A DNA stretch of 64,000 nt from Galbitalea sp036271875 (GCA_036271875.1 DATAZU010000002.1:1-64000); one strand, 5' to 3'. Positions 24,217 through 32,569 are shown, counted from the stretch's first letter. Numbers and translations: made by a program. Notes: generated by a model from the letters alone, not told the origin.

Positions 24217-25308
24217 ATGAGTTCGATCAGCAAGGCGAATGCGCCGGCAGCGAAGACCAACGAACGTCCGGCCCTACCGGGACTGGATGTCCGCGCGCTG
24301 CAGGAATGGCTGCTCGCCAACGAGCCCGAACTGTTGGGTGCCGTGCCTCTGAGCGCGAACCTGATAGCCGGCGGACGCAGCAACCTGACCTACGTCATCC
24401 GGGGTGCGACGGAGCAAATCGTACTTCGTCGACCGCCGCTCGGTCACGTGCAAGCCACCGCCCACGACATGGAGCGTGAGTTTCGGGTCATCTCGGCGCT
24501 GCGCGGCAGCCGTGTTCCGGTGCCGCGCGCCATCCGATATGTCGACGATCCGACATCCGGCGTGGATGCACCGTTCTATTTGATGGAGCGGGTGAAGGGT
24601 CGAACTCTTTCGTCGCGTGCGGACAACGCCTCATACAACCCGGCTCAACTGCGCGAGCTGAGCCTCGATCTTGCGCGGACCCTCGCGCACCTGCACTCCA
24701 TCGTCCCGGCGGACGTCGGGCTGGCGGACTTCGGTCGCCCGGACGGATTTCTGGTGCGGCAGGTCGAACGCTGGGGCACGCAATATGACGGCTCCCGCAG
24801 TCGCAGCCTGCCGGAGCTGGATGCACTCCAGAAGGAACTGCACGAAGGTATTCCGGAGACTCGGCGGTCGTCGATTATCCACGGCGACTACCGGCTCGAC
24901 AACGCCCTCGTGCGCGACATCGCGGGCACACCGCAGCTGAGCGCCATACTCGACTGGGAGATGGCAACCCTGGGGGATTCGCTCACCGACCTCGGTCTGC
25001 TCGGCCTCTACTGGAACATCAACGGCCTCGAAGACGTACCGCGTGACGCGGTGCCATCATCCGTTTCGGCGGAGGACGGCTACCCGACCTTCGAGGAGTT
25101 GGTCGATGAGTACTCGGAGACAGCCGGGGTGACCGTACCGGAGCTGCCCTGGTACCTCGGTCTGGCAGCATTCAAGCTGTCGGTCATCCTCGAGGGCATC
25201 CACTATCGGTATCAGGCGGGACAGACCGTCGGTCCGGGATTCGACCGGATCGGGCTTCTGGTCACGCCACTCGCTCGAGCTGGTCGTCGATTCCTGGCGG
25301 GGGCGTGA
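24217..25308 (+). CDS. APH-type kinase, ACAD10/LvaA-like
   Basis: A 363-residue phosphotransferase of the aminoglycoside/choline kinase fold. Seen: LIAGGRSNLTYVIRG (nucleotide loop), LRRPP, catalytic loop IIHGDYRLDNALV and metal-binding ILDWEMATLGD. Such kinases next to an acyl-CoA dehydrogenase correspond to the kinase half of ACAD10/11 and to LvaA, which phosphorylate 4-hydroxyacyl-CoA; this is a family inference. The start at 24217 is preferred over an in-frame GTG at 24121 because the operator at 24156-24173 would fall inside the longer gene. The stop overlaps the next gene's GTG by 4 bp. Confidence 0.85.
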   Translation: MSSISKANAPAAKTNERPALPGLDVRALQEWLLANEPELLGAVPLSANLIAGGRSNLTYVIRGATEQIVLRRPPLGHVQATAHDMEREFRVISALRGSRVPVPRAIRYVDDPTSGVDAPFYLMERVKGRTLSSRADNASYNPAQLRELSLDLARTLAHLHSIVPADVGLADFGRPDGFLVRQVERWGTQYDGSRSRSLPELDALQKELHEGIPETRRSSIIHGDYRLDNALVRDIAGTPQLSAILDWEMATLGDSLTDLGLLGLYWNINGLEDVPRDAVPSSVSAEDGYPTFEELVDEYSETAGVTVPELPWYLGLAAFKLSVILEGIHYRYQAGQTVGPGFDRIGLLVTPLARAGRRFLAGA

Positions 25309-26519
25309 TCGGGATGGACTTCGCTCTCGACGCGCGAACCATCGAGCTGTATGACCGGCTCGAGGCCTTCCTTGAGCAGCACGTGTATCCGGCGGAGAGT
25401 GTGCTCGAGGAGCAGCTCACCGAGAACCCGGATGCCTGGTCCCAGCAGCCCATCGTGGCGACACTCAAAAAAGAGGCTCGGACGCGGGGACTCTGGAACT
25501 TGTTCCTGCCCGGAGACGAAGGGGCGGGGCTCACGAACCTGCAGTACGCACCGCTGTGTGAGCTGCTCGGCCGCAGCCCGAAGCTTGCCCCGGTGGCAAC
25601 GAATTGCGCTGCGCCGGACACCGGAAACATGGAGCTTCTGGCCGCGTATGCGACCGAGGCGCAGAAGGAGAAGTGGCTTCGCCCGCTGCTCGACGGCAGC
25701 ATCCGCTCGTCCTTCTGCATGACCGAGCCGGATGTCGCATCCTCTGATGCCACAAACATCCAGACGTCGATCACTCGTGAGAGCGATAGCTATGTGGTTA
25801 CCGGGAGCAAGTGGTGGTCGACGGGAGCAATGAACCCGGACGCAAAGCTGTTCATCGTGATGGGCAAGACCGATCCGACCGAGGATCGCCACCGGCAGCA
25901 GAGCATGGTCCTTGTGCCGCGTGACACACCGGGCGTAACGGTCGTGCGACCGCTCACGGTGATGGGCTACAACGACCGCGACCACGGCGGGCACGCTGAG
26001 ATTCGCTTCGAGGGCGCTCGCGTACCGGTGGCGAACGTTCTTGGCGACGAAGGCGCCGGATTCGCGATGGCGCAGGCGAGGCTGGGTCCGGGCCGCATCC
26101 ACCACTGCATGCGCGCAATAGGTATGGCTGAGCGCGCCCTCGACCTGGGGCGCGAGCGAGCGAACTCCCGAATCGCGTTTGGTCGTGCGCTCGCCGATCA
26201 AGGCGTCATCCGTGAATGGTTTGCCGAGGCCCGCGTCGAGATCGAAGCCAATCGACTACTCGTTCTCAAGACCGCGTGGCTCATGGACACGGTTGGCAAC
26301 CGGGCAGCACACTCGGAAATACAGGCGATCAAGATCGCCGTTCCGCGGATGCTCGAGAAGATCGTCGATCGGATGATGCAGGTCTTCGGTGCGGCCGGGG
26401 TCTCGAGCGACTACCCGCTCGCAGAATTCGCGGCTGGCGCGCGCGCACTGCGCCTGGCGGACGGACCGGACGAGGTGCATCTGAACTCGCTCGGCCGCTC
26501 CGAGCTTTCCCAGCACTGA
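25305..26519 (+). CDS. Acyl-CoA dehydrogenase, ACAD10/11-like
   Basis: A 404-residue FAD-dependent acyl-CoA dehydrogenase. Seen: SFCMTEPDVASSDATNIQT (FAD/substrate loop), GSKWWSTGAMNPDAKLFIVM, SRIAFGRALADQGVIR, MMQVFGAAGVSSDYPLAEF and a C-terminal LRLADGPDEVHL, the last being typical of the ACAD10/11 branch. The GTG overlaps the stop of the kinase gene, so the two are translationally coupled, consistent with a split version of the kinase-dehydrogenase fusion. It would convert the phosphorylated hydroxyacyl-CoA towards an enoyl-CoA. Confidence 0.9.
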   Translation: MIGMDFALDARTIELYDRLEAFLEQHVYPAESVLEEQLTENPDAWSQQPIVATLKKEARTRGLWNLFLPGDEGAGLTNLQYAPLCELLGRSPKLAPVATNCAAPDTGNMELLAAYATEAQKEKWLRPLLDGSIRSSFCMTEPDVASSDATNIQTSITRESDSYVVTGSKWWSTGAMNPDAKLFIVMGKTDPTEDRHRQQSMVLVPRDTPGVTVVRPLTVMGYNDRDHGGHAEIRFEGARVPVANVLGDEGAGFAMAQARLGPGRIHHCMRAIGMAERALDLGRERANSRIAFGRALADQGVIREWFAEARVEIEANRLLVLKTAWLMDTVGNRAAHSEIQAIKIAVPRMLEKIVDRMMQVFGAAGVSSDYPLAEFAAGARALRLADGPDEVHLNSLGRSELSQH

Positions 26520-26554
26520 AGTAGGCATCGACTCACAGCAAAGAAGGATTGCTC

Positions 26555-27316
26555 ATGGCAAAAACTAGCAAACGCACCGCGATCGTGACGGGAGCGGGCA
26601 GGGGTATCGGGGCCGCCATCGCATTGCGGCTCGCCGCTGACGGCAACCAGGTCGCGGTAATCGACCTGCGCGAAGCGGACACGCACGAGACCGTCGCCGC
26701 GATCGAGGCCGCGGGCGGCGCGGCGATCGGCGTCGGCGCGGACGTGTCGAACTCTGACCGGGTGGCGGCGGCCGTCGAGAGAATTGCGGCGGAACTGGGC
26801 GAGCCAACGATCCTGGTCAACAACGCCGGCATCCTTCGCGACAACCTGATCTTCAAGATGACGGACGATGACTGGGATGCCGTGATCGGCGTGCACCTAC
26901 GGGGGATGTTCCTGATGACTCGCGCGGTACAGGCCTTTCAGGTTGCGGCTAACTGGGGACGGATAGTAAGCCTGTCGAGCACCTCGGCGCTGGGCAATCG
27001 GGGCCAGTCGAATTACTCGGCGGCAAAGGCGGGCATCCAGGGGTTCACGAAGACGCTCGCGATCGAACTGGGCCGGTACAACGTCACGGCGAATGCGATC
27101 GCGCCGGGATTCATAGCAACGGACATGCTGCGTCAGACCGCCGAGCGGATGCACGTTTCATTCGACGACTTCATGGCCGCGGCGGCGAAGGAAATTCCCG
27201 TTGGCCGGTGGGGCGTACCGGAGGACATTGCGGCTGCAGCATCCTTCTTCGTCAGCGATGAGGCGTCCTTTGTCTCCGGTCAGGTTCTCTATGTTGCGGG
27301 CGGTCCCAAGTCGTGA
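26555..27316 (+). CDS. SDR oxidoreductase, FabG-like
   Basis: A 253-residue classical short-chain dehydrogenase. Seen: IVTGAGRGIGAAIA, NNAGILRDNLIFKM, the catalytic SSTSAL...YSAAK, and a C-terminal SFVSGQVLYVAGG. ATG 26555 with AGAAGGATT in front. Fourth-step type 3-hydroxyacyl-CoA dehydrogenase activity is plausible from its place between the acyl-CoA dehydrogenase and MaoC genes. The MaoC start overlaps its stop by 4 bp. Confidence 0.88.
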   Translation: MAKTSKRTAIVTGAGRGIGAAIALRLAADGNQVAVIDLREADTHETVAAIEAAGGAAIGVGADVSNSDRVAAAVERIAAELGEPTILVNNAGILRDNLIFKMTDDDWDAVIGVHLRGMFLMTRAVQAFQVAANWGRIVSLSSTSALGNRGQSNYSAAKAGIQGFTKTLAIELGRYNVTANAIAPGFIATDMLRQTAERMHVSFDDFMAAAAKEIPVGRWGVPEDIAAAASFFVSDEASFVSGQVLYVAGGPKS

Positions 27317-27771
27317 CGCACTACGCCTCCATCGCAGAACTCGAGGCCGCGGTCGGCGCGCCACCGCAGACCAGCTCGTGGCTGACCATCACGCAGGATC
27401 GCATCAGCGACTTCGCCGATGCGACAGATGATCACCAGTGGATTCACGTGGACGTGGAGCGTGCGGCTGCCGGTCCATACGGCAGCACGATTGCGCACGG
27501 CTATCTGACGATGTCGCTGATCTCGGGGATGCTGTTCGAATTACTCACCGTGGAGGGAAATCCAACGGTGATTAACTACGGGCACGACCGAGTGCGCTTT
27601 CTCAACGTCGTGCGCGTGAACAGCAGGGTCCGGGCATCCCTCCAGCTGACCGCAGTCACACCAATAGATTCCGGAGTCAGGGTCAACTCGACGGTCACGC
27701 TTCAGATCGAGGGTGAATCGAAGCCGGCGTTCGTCGCCGAGACGATCGCGCTGTTCCTGTTCGAGCAGTAG
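27313..27771 (+). CDS. MaoC-family (R)-specific enoyl-CoA hydratase
   Basis: A 152-residue single hot-dog hydratase. Seen: WLTITQDRISDFADATDDHQWIHVD in pieces, with the Asp and His of the hydratase 2 motif (DATDDHQWIH), and STIAHGYLTMSL. Would hydrate enoyl-CoA produced in the same operon. GTG start coupled to the SDR stop by GTGA. The following small gene starts within 10 bp. Confidence 0.92.
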   Translation: MTHYASIAELEAAVGAPPQTSSWLTITQDRISDFADATDDHQWIHVDVERAAAGPYGSTIAHGYLTMSLISGMLFELLTVEGNPTVINYGHDRVRFLNVVRVNSRVRASLQLTAVTPIDSGVRVNSTVTLQIEGESKPAFVAETIALFLFEQ

Positions 27772-27781
27772 TTTGACGATC

Positions 27782-28282
27782 GTGACGTCGGCAGAGCTCG
27801 TGGCCCGGCTCGAATCGCTCGTGCGAGACCTGGGCGCGGCCGACGCGCCGGATGAAGCGCTTGGCGAATTTCTTCCATCGCGAGGGATCGGCCCGTTCGC
27901 GACCGCGGAGAAGTTTCGAGCGCTCGGACGCGCCTGGCGATTGGGCGTTCTTCTGGTGGATGATCGGGCGAACCTGTTTTCGACGGGCGAACTCACCAGG
28001 GCGATCGAGCCCGGTCGCGCTGCGGTGAATCGCTCGGCTCAGGGCGAACGGCGGCGAGCTCTTCGGGCGGCAGCGGCGCGGAGCGGTTTCGCCGCGGGCG
28101 ACGTCGTGAACTACGGATTCGTTCGCCTGGATACCGGCGCGAATGCGCTCAGCGCGAGCGCCGGACCGCTGTCAATGCGCGATGGTGTCCTCGTCGTGCA
28201 GTTGGAACCCGGCGCATACGCCGACCTCGATCGATATCTGACCGAGCGATACGAGCTCCTCGTCGGTGGCGGCCAGCTCTAA
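27782..28282 (+). CDS. Hypothetical protein, end of the acyl-CoA operon
   Basis: A 166-residue soluble protein, rich in Arg and Ala (GERRRALRAAAARSGF), with a C-terminal GPLSMRDGVLVVQLEPGAYA. No recognisable family motif. Starts possible at GTG 27782 (used) or TTG 27773. It lies 10 bp after the MaoC stop, so probably co-transcribed, and overlaps the convergent PRC-barrel gene by 4 bp. Codon use fits a real gene. Confidence 0.6.
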   Translation: MTSAELVARLESLVRDLGAADAPDEALGEFLPSRGIGPFATAEKFRALGRAWRLGVLLVDDRANLFSTGELTRAIEPGRAAVNRSAQGERRRALRAAAARSGFAAGDVVNYGFVRLDTGANALSASAGPLSMRDGVLVVQLEPGAYADLDRYLTERYELLVGGGQL

Positions 28283-28647
28283 CTGTCGTCTCGGTCGCGG
28301 GTCCAGTGCTCGCGCAGAAACATCTTGCCGAACCACCTGCTTAGCCCGTTGCCGTCGTATTCCTCGGGGTCGTCGTGGTACACCGCGTCGCCGTCGTGAG
28401 GTTGTTGCAGAGCCGCGACATCCGCATCCGCAATTTTCGTGTTGACGGTACCGACCGTGATCAGTCCAACCTGGTCGGCCGTGACGAATCTCAGGCCGTC
28501 CTTGGTCTTGACGACGATGCCGTCGAAGAGATCGAGCGACGAATCCGCGAGTACGTGCTCGACGATGCCGATTTCGGTTCCCGTTGCGGTCACGACGGGC
28601 GTGCCCTTCGTGAGTGCTTCGTATGCGATCGGATCAGTTGCGGCCAT
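28279..28647 (-). CDS. PRC-barrel domain protein
   Basis: A 122-residue protein with an N-terminal PRC-barrel/DUF2171-like region (GTPVVTATGTEIGIVEHVL, DLFDGIVVKTKDGLRFVTAD) and an acidic C-terminal tail (HDGDAVYHDDPEEYDG). PRC barrels are small protein- or RNA-contacting modules; no enzymatic role is visible. It is a single-gene minus-strand unit between two plus-strand genes. Confidence 0.68.
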   Translation of the reverse strand: MAATDPIAYEALTKGTPVVTATGTEIGIVEHVLADSSLDLFDGIVVKTKDGLRFVTADQVGLITVGTVNTKIADADVAALQQPHDGDAVYHDDPEEYDGNGLSRWFGKMFLREHWTRDRDDS

Positions 28648-28722
28648 ATCCCGATTGTAGGTACTGGTGCATCATCCTCGCGGCGGACGACCTGTGAATG
28701 CGCCAGCGATAACCTCTGAAGC

Positions 28723-29223
28723 GTGAAGACCCTGACCGCGATCCGGATCTGGATCGTGATCTTCATCGCGTGCCTGATAATCGCGGGCGCGACGGCGTTC
28801 CCGCTCGTCCCCGAACTGCAGTTTGCTTCGTGGACTCTGCATCAGCTCGGCGTTCAGCATTGGCTGCCGGGCTTCGTCTCGTGGATTGACCGAGTGCGGG
28901 ATGCGGTCGATGTGACTAATTCCCGCTATCCGTTCATCTTCTACGGGACGGATTGGCTCGCGTTCGCGCACCTGATGATCGCGGTCGCTTTCATCGGACC
29001 GCTGCGCGATCCGGTGCGTAACATCTGGGTCGTGCAGTTCGGCATCATCGCCTGCATTTGCGTGATTCCGCTGGCGGCAATCGCTGGGCCCCTGCGTGGC
29101 ATCCCGTGGGGCTGGGAGCTCATCGACATGTCGTTCGGAGTCGTCGGTATCATCCCGCTGCTGATCGTCTATCGTCTCATCCGTCGCCTCGAGCGCGAGT
29201 TGCCAGTTTCCGCCGCGGGTTGA
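28723..29223 (+). CDS. Four-helix membrane protein, unknown function
   Basis: A 166-residue protein with hydrophobic helices at about 6-26, 77-92, 100-125 and 134-153, and a loop with VSWIDRVRDAV and FYGTDWLAFAH conserved-looking Trp, Asp and His residues. GTG start at 28723. It sits alone between the PRC-barrel gene and a gene-poor stretch. I recognise no family with a known function. Confidence 0.65.
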   Translation: MKTLTAIRIWIVIFIACLIIAGATAFPLVPELQFASWTLHQLGVQHWLPGFVSWIDRVRDAVDVTNSRYPFIFYGTDWLAFAHLMIAVAFIGPLRDPVRNIWVVQFGIIACICVIPLAAIAGPLRGIPWGWELIDMSFGVVGIIPLLIVYRLIRRLERELPVSAAG

Positions 29224-29746
29224 GCTGACCAGCGGACCAGAAGCCGACCTCCACAACTTCGGTCAGCGGAACAACCGAACGGGAAATGGGCACGCCGGGT
29301 TACCCTGCTTCGTGAACGGCAGACGATAACTGAAGATTCCGTCGCCGGCCGACAGCGGCACACGGGTCTTCTGCCAACCGACCAGCGCAGGTCCCCATAG
29401 AAGGCTGCCAACCGATCCGACAGGAAGAACTAAACCAGCGCGGAATGCCCTAGTCCCCGGCGTTCCCCGAGGGTGGCCTTGCACAATAACTCGGAGCGCG
29501 AGCAGTGCCGAGTCGCGGCTGACCGAGTCTGCCTCGAGGACTCTGGACTCGACCGCCGCGCTCCGCAATCAATCCTGAATGAGAGGCCACGAGGGTCGTC
29601 AACTTGAGATAGCTCCGCCAGATCTCGTCCATCGGCCACGGCAACATCCGGCCAACCTGTTGTGCAGGTAAATCAGCCATCCGACCGCGTCTGGCCGCAT
29701 GAGCAGGCATCCGGGGTCTCGAACTACCTGCACAACAGGTGTCGGG
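29224..29746. other. Gene-poor stretch with possible relic and inverted repeat
   Basis: 523 bp without a convincing gene. Short minus-strand frames (29263-29568 and 29430-29710) show fragments such as LPWPMDEIWRSYLKLTTL and LPFTKQGNPACPF that look coding-like but do not connect in one frame. A decayed minus-strand gene is possible. The right end carries the inverted repeat 29655-29740. Confidence 0.4.
29655..29740. repeat. Inverted repeat, 16-bp perfect arms
   Basis: ACCTGTTGTGCAGGTA (29655-29670) and its exact complement at 29725-29740, separated by 54 nt. The arm is itself partly symmetrical (ACCTG...CAGGT). It lies just after the 3' end of a minus-strand SDR gene and may function as an end-of-operon structure or a paired protein-binding site. 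Confidence 0.75.
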
Positions 29747-30487
29747 TTAGCCGACGGCGCGATGCGGGATGCCGGCGGTCATGCCGCCGTCGACAACGAA
29801 CTCGGCTCCGGTCGAGTATGACGAGTCGTCTCCCGCGAGGAAGACGATCATCTTCGACACCTCGTCTGCCGCGCCACCGCGGTGCATCGGGATCTGCAGC
29901 TGCTTCGAACTGAACGCCGCCGTCATCGGCGTCTCGATGAAACCCGGATGCACCGAATTCACCCGGATGCCGAAGGGCCCGAGTTCCTGTGCGGCCGACT
30001 TCGTGAGACCGCGGACGGCGAACTTCGACGCGACGTACCCGTGCAGATAGGGCTCACCGCGGAGGCCCTCAACGGATGAGATGTTGATGATCGACCCGCG
30101 GCCCAGCTTCTTCATACCGGGCGCTACGGCCCGGATGCCCAGAAAGACGCCGGTGAGGTTGACCGCGATGATCGCGTTCCACTGGTCGAGAGTGAAGTCC
30201 TCAAGGGCGGCGCCGTTGGCGATGCCCGCGTTATTTACGAGGATCGATACTGCACCCCACTCGCTCTCGACCGCGCCGACCGCGCCGGCCCAGTCGGTCT
30301 CCTCGGTCACGTCGAGGTGAACGAAGCGAACGTCGTCGCCGAGTTCATCCGCGAGCGCGTTGCCTTGACTCGAAAGCACATCCGCAACGACTACGCGCGC
30401 GCCCGCGGTGCGCAGCGCGCGAACGTGAGCCTCACCCATCCCGCGGGCGCCGCCGGTGACGAGAGCCACCTGTCCATCGAGTGTCAT
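29747..30487 (-). CDS. SDR oxidoreductase (3-hydroxyacyl/hydroxysteroid type)
   Basis: A 246-residue classical SDR: VALVTGGARGMGEAHVRAL, NNAGIANGAALEDF, SSVEGLRG...YVASK as catalytic Ser-Tyr-Lys, and HPGFIETPMT, a segment also seen in 3-alpha/20-beta hydroxysteroid dehydrogenases. It is 12 bp downstream of the TetR gene in one minus-strand operon (SDR, TetR, SDR). Substrate unknown; context suggests a hydroxyacyl or alicyclic alcohol. Confidence 0.87.
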   Translation of the reverse strand: MTLDGQVALVTGGARGMGEAHVRALRTAGARVVVADVLSSQGNALADELGDDVRFVHLDVTEETDWAGAVGAVESEWGAVSILVNNAGIANGAALEDFTLDQWNAIIAVNLTGVFLGIRAVAPGMKKLGRGSIINISSVEGLRGEPYLHGYVASKFAVRGLTKSAAQELGPFGIRVNSVHPGFIETPMTAAFSSKQLQIPMHRGGAADEVSKMIVFLAGDDSSYSTGAEFVVDGGMTAGIPHRAVG

Positions 30488-30499
30488 CGGAACTCCTTG

Positions 30500-31105
30500 T
30501 CAGTTGTGGGCCGGCTGGAGGCTCGCGAGATAGAGGTCGGTGATCTCGGCGGCGACCTGGTGCTTCGTCAGCGCACCGCCCGGCGAGTACCACTGGGCGA
30601 GATAGTGCACGTCGGAAAAGAAGTGGGCAATCAGGATGACCGGCGGAATGTCGCTGCGAAAGACGCCATCCCGCTGCCCGCGCGCGAGGATCGCCTCAAA
30701 TGCGTCGTTGTATTCGCGCCGCCGCCGCTTGACCTCTTTCTGGCGCTTCTCGCTCAGCATGTGCTGCGAACGGAAGAACACCGCGCCATCATGCAGTCCG
30801 TCGATCGAGGTTTCGATCACGTCTTCGCAGACGGCGCGGATGGTGCCGATGGCCGACTCGCCGCGGGCAACGATCTCATCGAGATGCTCACGCTGCAGGG
30901 AGAGGAGCCGGTCGTAGATGTCGAACAGCAGGTCGTCTTTGGAGCGGAAGTAGTGGTACATCGCTCCCTTCGTCACGCCGGCAGCATCGACGATTTGCTG
31001 GACGCTCGTCTGCGCGTACCCCTGTTCCGCGAACAGCTCGACGGATACCCGCATGAGCTTTGTGGGGATCGCCGCAGTGCGATCGGCGGTTGATGGCGTT
31101 GCCAT
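30500..31105 (-). CDS. TetR-family transcriptional regulator
   Basis: A 201-residue repressor-type regulator. The DNA-binding helix-turn-helix is clear: SVELFAEQGYAQTSVQQIVD, AAGVTKGAMYHYFRSKDDLL. The C-terminal half would bind an acyl-CoA-like or other ligand. Its ATG overlaps the stop of the upstream SDR by one base (TGATG). A palindrome ahead of its operon (31882-31899) recurs ahead of the kinase-ACAD operon (24156-24173), so it probably controls both; this is inferred from the sites alone. Confidence 0.9.
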   Translation of the reverse strand: MATPSTADRTAAIPTKLMRVSVELFAEQGYAQTSVQQIVDAAGVTKGAMYHYFRSKDDLLFDIYDRLLSLQREHLDEIVARGESAIGTIRAVCEDVIETSIDGLHDGAVFFRSQHMLSEKRQKEVKRRRREYNDAFEAILARGQRDGVFRSDIPPVILIAHFFSDVHYLAQWYSPGGALTKHQVAAEITDLYLASLQPAHN

Positions 31106-31848
31106 CAGAGCACCGGTGCCAGGGTGCCACCACCATCGATCACGATCGTCTGGCCGGTGATCCACGCTGAGTCCTCGGAGAGCAGGAAGCACACCGGGCC
31201 AGCGACGTCGACGGGAAGCCCCAGCCGTCCAAGCGGGTATCCCGCAGCAACCGCCTCTTCGCGTCCCTCGTACAGCGCCTTTGCAAAGTCGGTCTTGATC
31301 ACCGCGGGGGCGACCGCGTTTACGCGGATGCTCGGGGCAAGTTCGACCGCGAGCTGAGCCGTGAGATTGATGATCGCCGCCTTCGTGACTCCGTACATCG
31401 CGATACCGGGCGCGGCCGTTACGCCGGCAATGGATGCGATGTTCACGATGGATGTCGTGAGGCCAGCGGCAACCGCATCCCTGCTCCAGGCGAGTGTGCC
31501 GAGGACGTTGACATCGAAGATCTTTCGCGCGACATCCTCGCCGATGTCGGCCAGCGTTCCGTACGCGGGATTGATGCCAGCGTTGTTGACCAGAAAGTCG
31601 AGTCCGCCGAACTCGCGTGCGACCCGCTGAAAGACCTCGCCGCGGTGGTCGGCGTTGTCTGCCTTCCCCGCGATGCCGATGGCGACCTTCGGGCCCCCGA
31701 GTTCCGCGACCGCGGCATCCAGTGAATCCTGCCCCCGCGCCGTGATCACAACCCTGGCGCCGTCGTTGACCAGCCGCTGCGCGATGGCGAGGCCGATGCC
31801 TCTGCTTGCCCCCGTCACGAGCGCTGTCTTTCCATCGAATCGGCTCAC
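31105..31848 (-). CDS. SDR oxidoreductase
   Basis: A 247-residue classical SDR: ALVTGASRGIGLAIAQRL, NNAGINPAYGTLAD, IVNIASIAG...YGVTK catalytic residues, and a C-terminal SAWITGQTIVIDGGGTL. It is first gene of the operon with the TetR regulator (1-base overlap) and a second SDR, and lies 34 bp after the putative TetR operator. Substrate unknown. Confidence 0.87.
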   Translation of the reverse strand: MSRFDGKTALVTGASRGIGLAIAQRLVNDGARVVITARGQDSLDAAVAELGGPKVAIGIAGKADNADHRGEVFQRVAREFGGLDFLVNNAGINPAYGTLADIGEDVARKIFDVNVLGTLAWSRDAVAAGLTTSIVNIASIAGVTAAPGIAMYGVTKAAIINLTAQLAVELAPSIRVNAVAPAVIKTDFAKALYEGREEAVAAGYPLGRLGLPVDVAGPVCFLLSEDSAWITGQTIVIDGGGTLAPVL

Positions 31849-31881
31849 TGCTGCTCCTCACTCGAGCGACTCCAAGCGGAA

Positions 31882-31899
31882 ATTCCGACTGGTTGGTAT
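31882..31899. promoter_or_regulatory. Putative TetR operator ahead of the SDR-TetR-SDR operon
   Basis: ATTCCGACTGGTTGGTAT (plus strand), partly palindromic, 34-51 nt before the SDR start at 31848. It shares 15 of 18 positions with 24156-24173. Placement directly upstream of the TetR gene's own operon fits autoregulation. Confidence 0.58.
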
Positions 31900-31938
31900 G
31901 GCAATACTACCCAGCGGTCGGCGGATGCCCGGTGGCCC

Positions 31939-32400
31939 CTATGAGCGGAAGGCGACGGGCCCGGCGAGCCACTGGCTGAGCGTGTCGCGCAGGCGTTGCG
32001 GGAGTTCGACCGGGCGGGATGTCCCGACGTTCACAAGAACCAGCGTGGTGGTCGCGACAGCGAAGACCGTCGCGCGGTCGGCCGAGCCGAGCTCGTAACC
32101 GATGTCGAAGCTCGAGTTGCCGACTCGGGTGATCCACAGGCGGGACGTGATGGGACCGTCGGAATATGAAAGCGCTGCGCGGTACTCGATGCGGTGTCCG
32201 GCCATGAGCCCGTTTGATCCTTCGGGGAACAGGTCGAATACCGATAGCTCGGCGGGCGCTCCGGGAGCGGCGGCGTTGCCGAGAGGCGGAGTGAACAGCG
32301 CGAAACGGGTGTCCTCGAGGTAGCGGATGAAGAACACGTTGTTGACGTGGCCATACGAATCCATGTCACCCCAGCGCACGGTGATCGAGGTCTGCAGCAT
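31939..32400 (-). CDS. Hot-dog acyl-CoA thioesterase (4HBT type)
   Basis: A 153-residue thioesterase: TVRWGDMDSYGHVNNVFFIR carries the 4-hydroxybenzoyl-CoA thioesterase motif with the catalytic Asp and His-Val-Asn, followed by RYLEDTRFALF and IEYRAALSYSD. It would release free acid from acyl-CoA. It is on the same strand as the SDR-TetR-SDR operon, 90 bp upstream, with the putative TetR operator in between, so probably a separate transcript. Confidence 0.88.
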   Translation of the reverse strand: MLQTSITVRWGDMDSYGHVNNVFFIRYLEDTRFALFTPPLGNAAAPGAPAELSVFDLFPEGSNGLMAGHRIEYRAALSYSDGPITSRLWITRVGNSSFDIGYELGSADRATVFAVATTTLVLVNVGTSRPVELPQRLRDTLSQWLAGPVAFRS

Positions 32401-32417
32401 CCCGCAACATTACAACC

Positions 32418-32480
32418 CCGTGAGAGGTCCCAATCGACCCTAAAAGTCGCGATTTAATGGCCGATTGGGACCTCTCACGG
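32418..32480. repeat. Palindrome, second copy of the CCGTGAGAGG family
   Basis: CCGTGAGAGGTCCCAATCG (32418-32436) and its exact complement (32462-32480), with a 25-nt loop in which the next arm bases are mismatched compared with the other copies. Lies upstream of the thioesterase gene (minus strand) and ahead of the icd promoter, so it is not at a gene end. Confidence 0.9.
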
Positions 32481-32489
32481 ACCCTTAAG

Positions 32490-32507
32490 TATCTTGACAT
32501 CAAGATA
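32490..32507. promoter_or_regulatory. Palindromic operator candidate upstream of icd
   Basis: TATCTTGACATCAAGATA: 8-bp perfect arms around CA, 63-80 nt before the icd GTG and just after a palindromic repeat. It matches the box before sucC (1935-1952). Likely the binding site of a regulator of TCA-cycle genes. Confidence 0.6.
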
Positions 32508-32569
32508 GTTTGGAAAACGGGTAAGCTTGATCCGGCTCAGGGCATGGGCACAGGAGAGGAACTACCACC

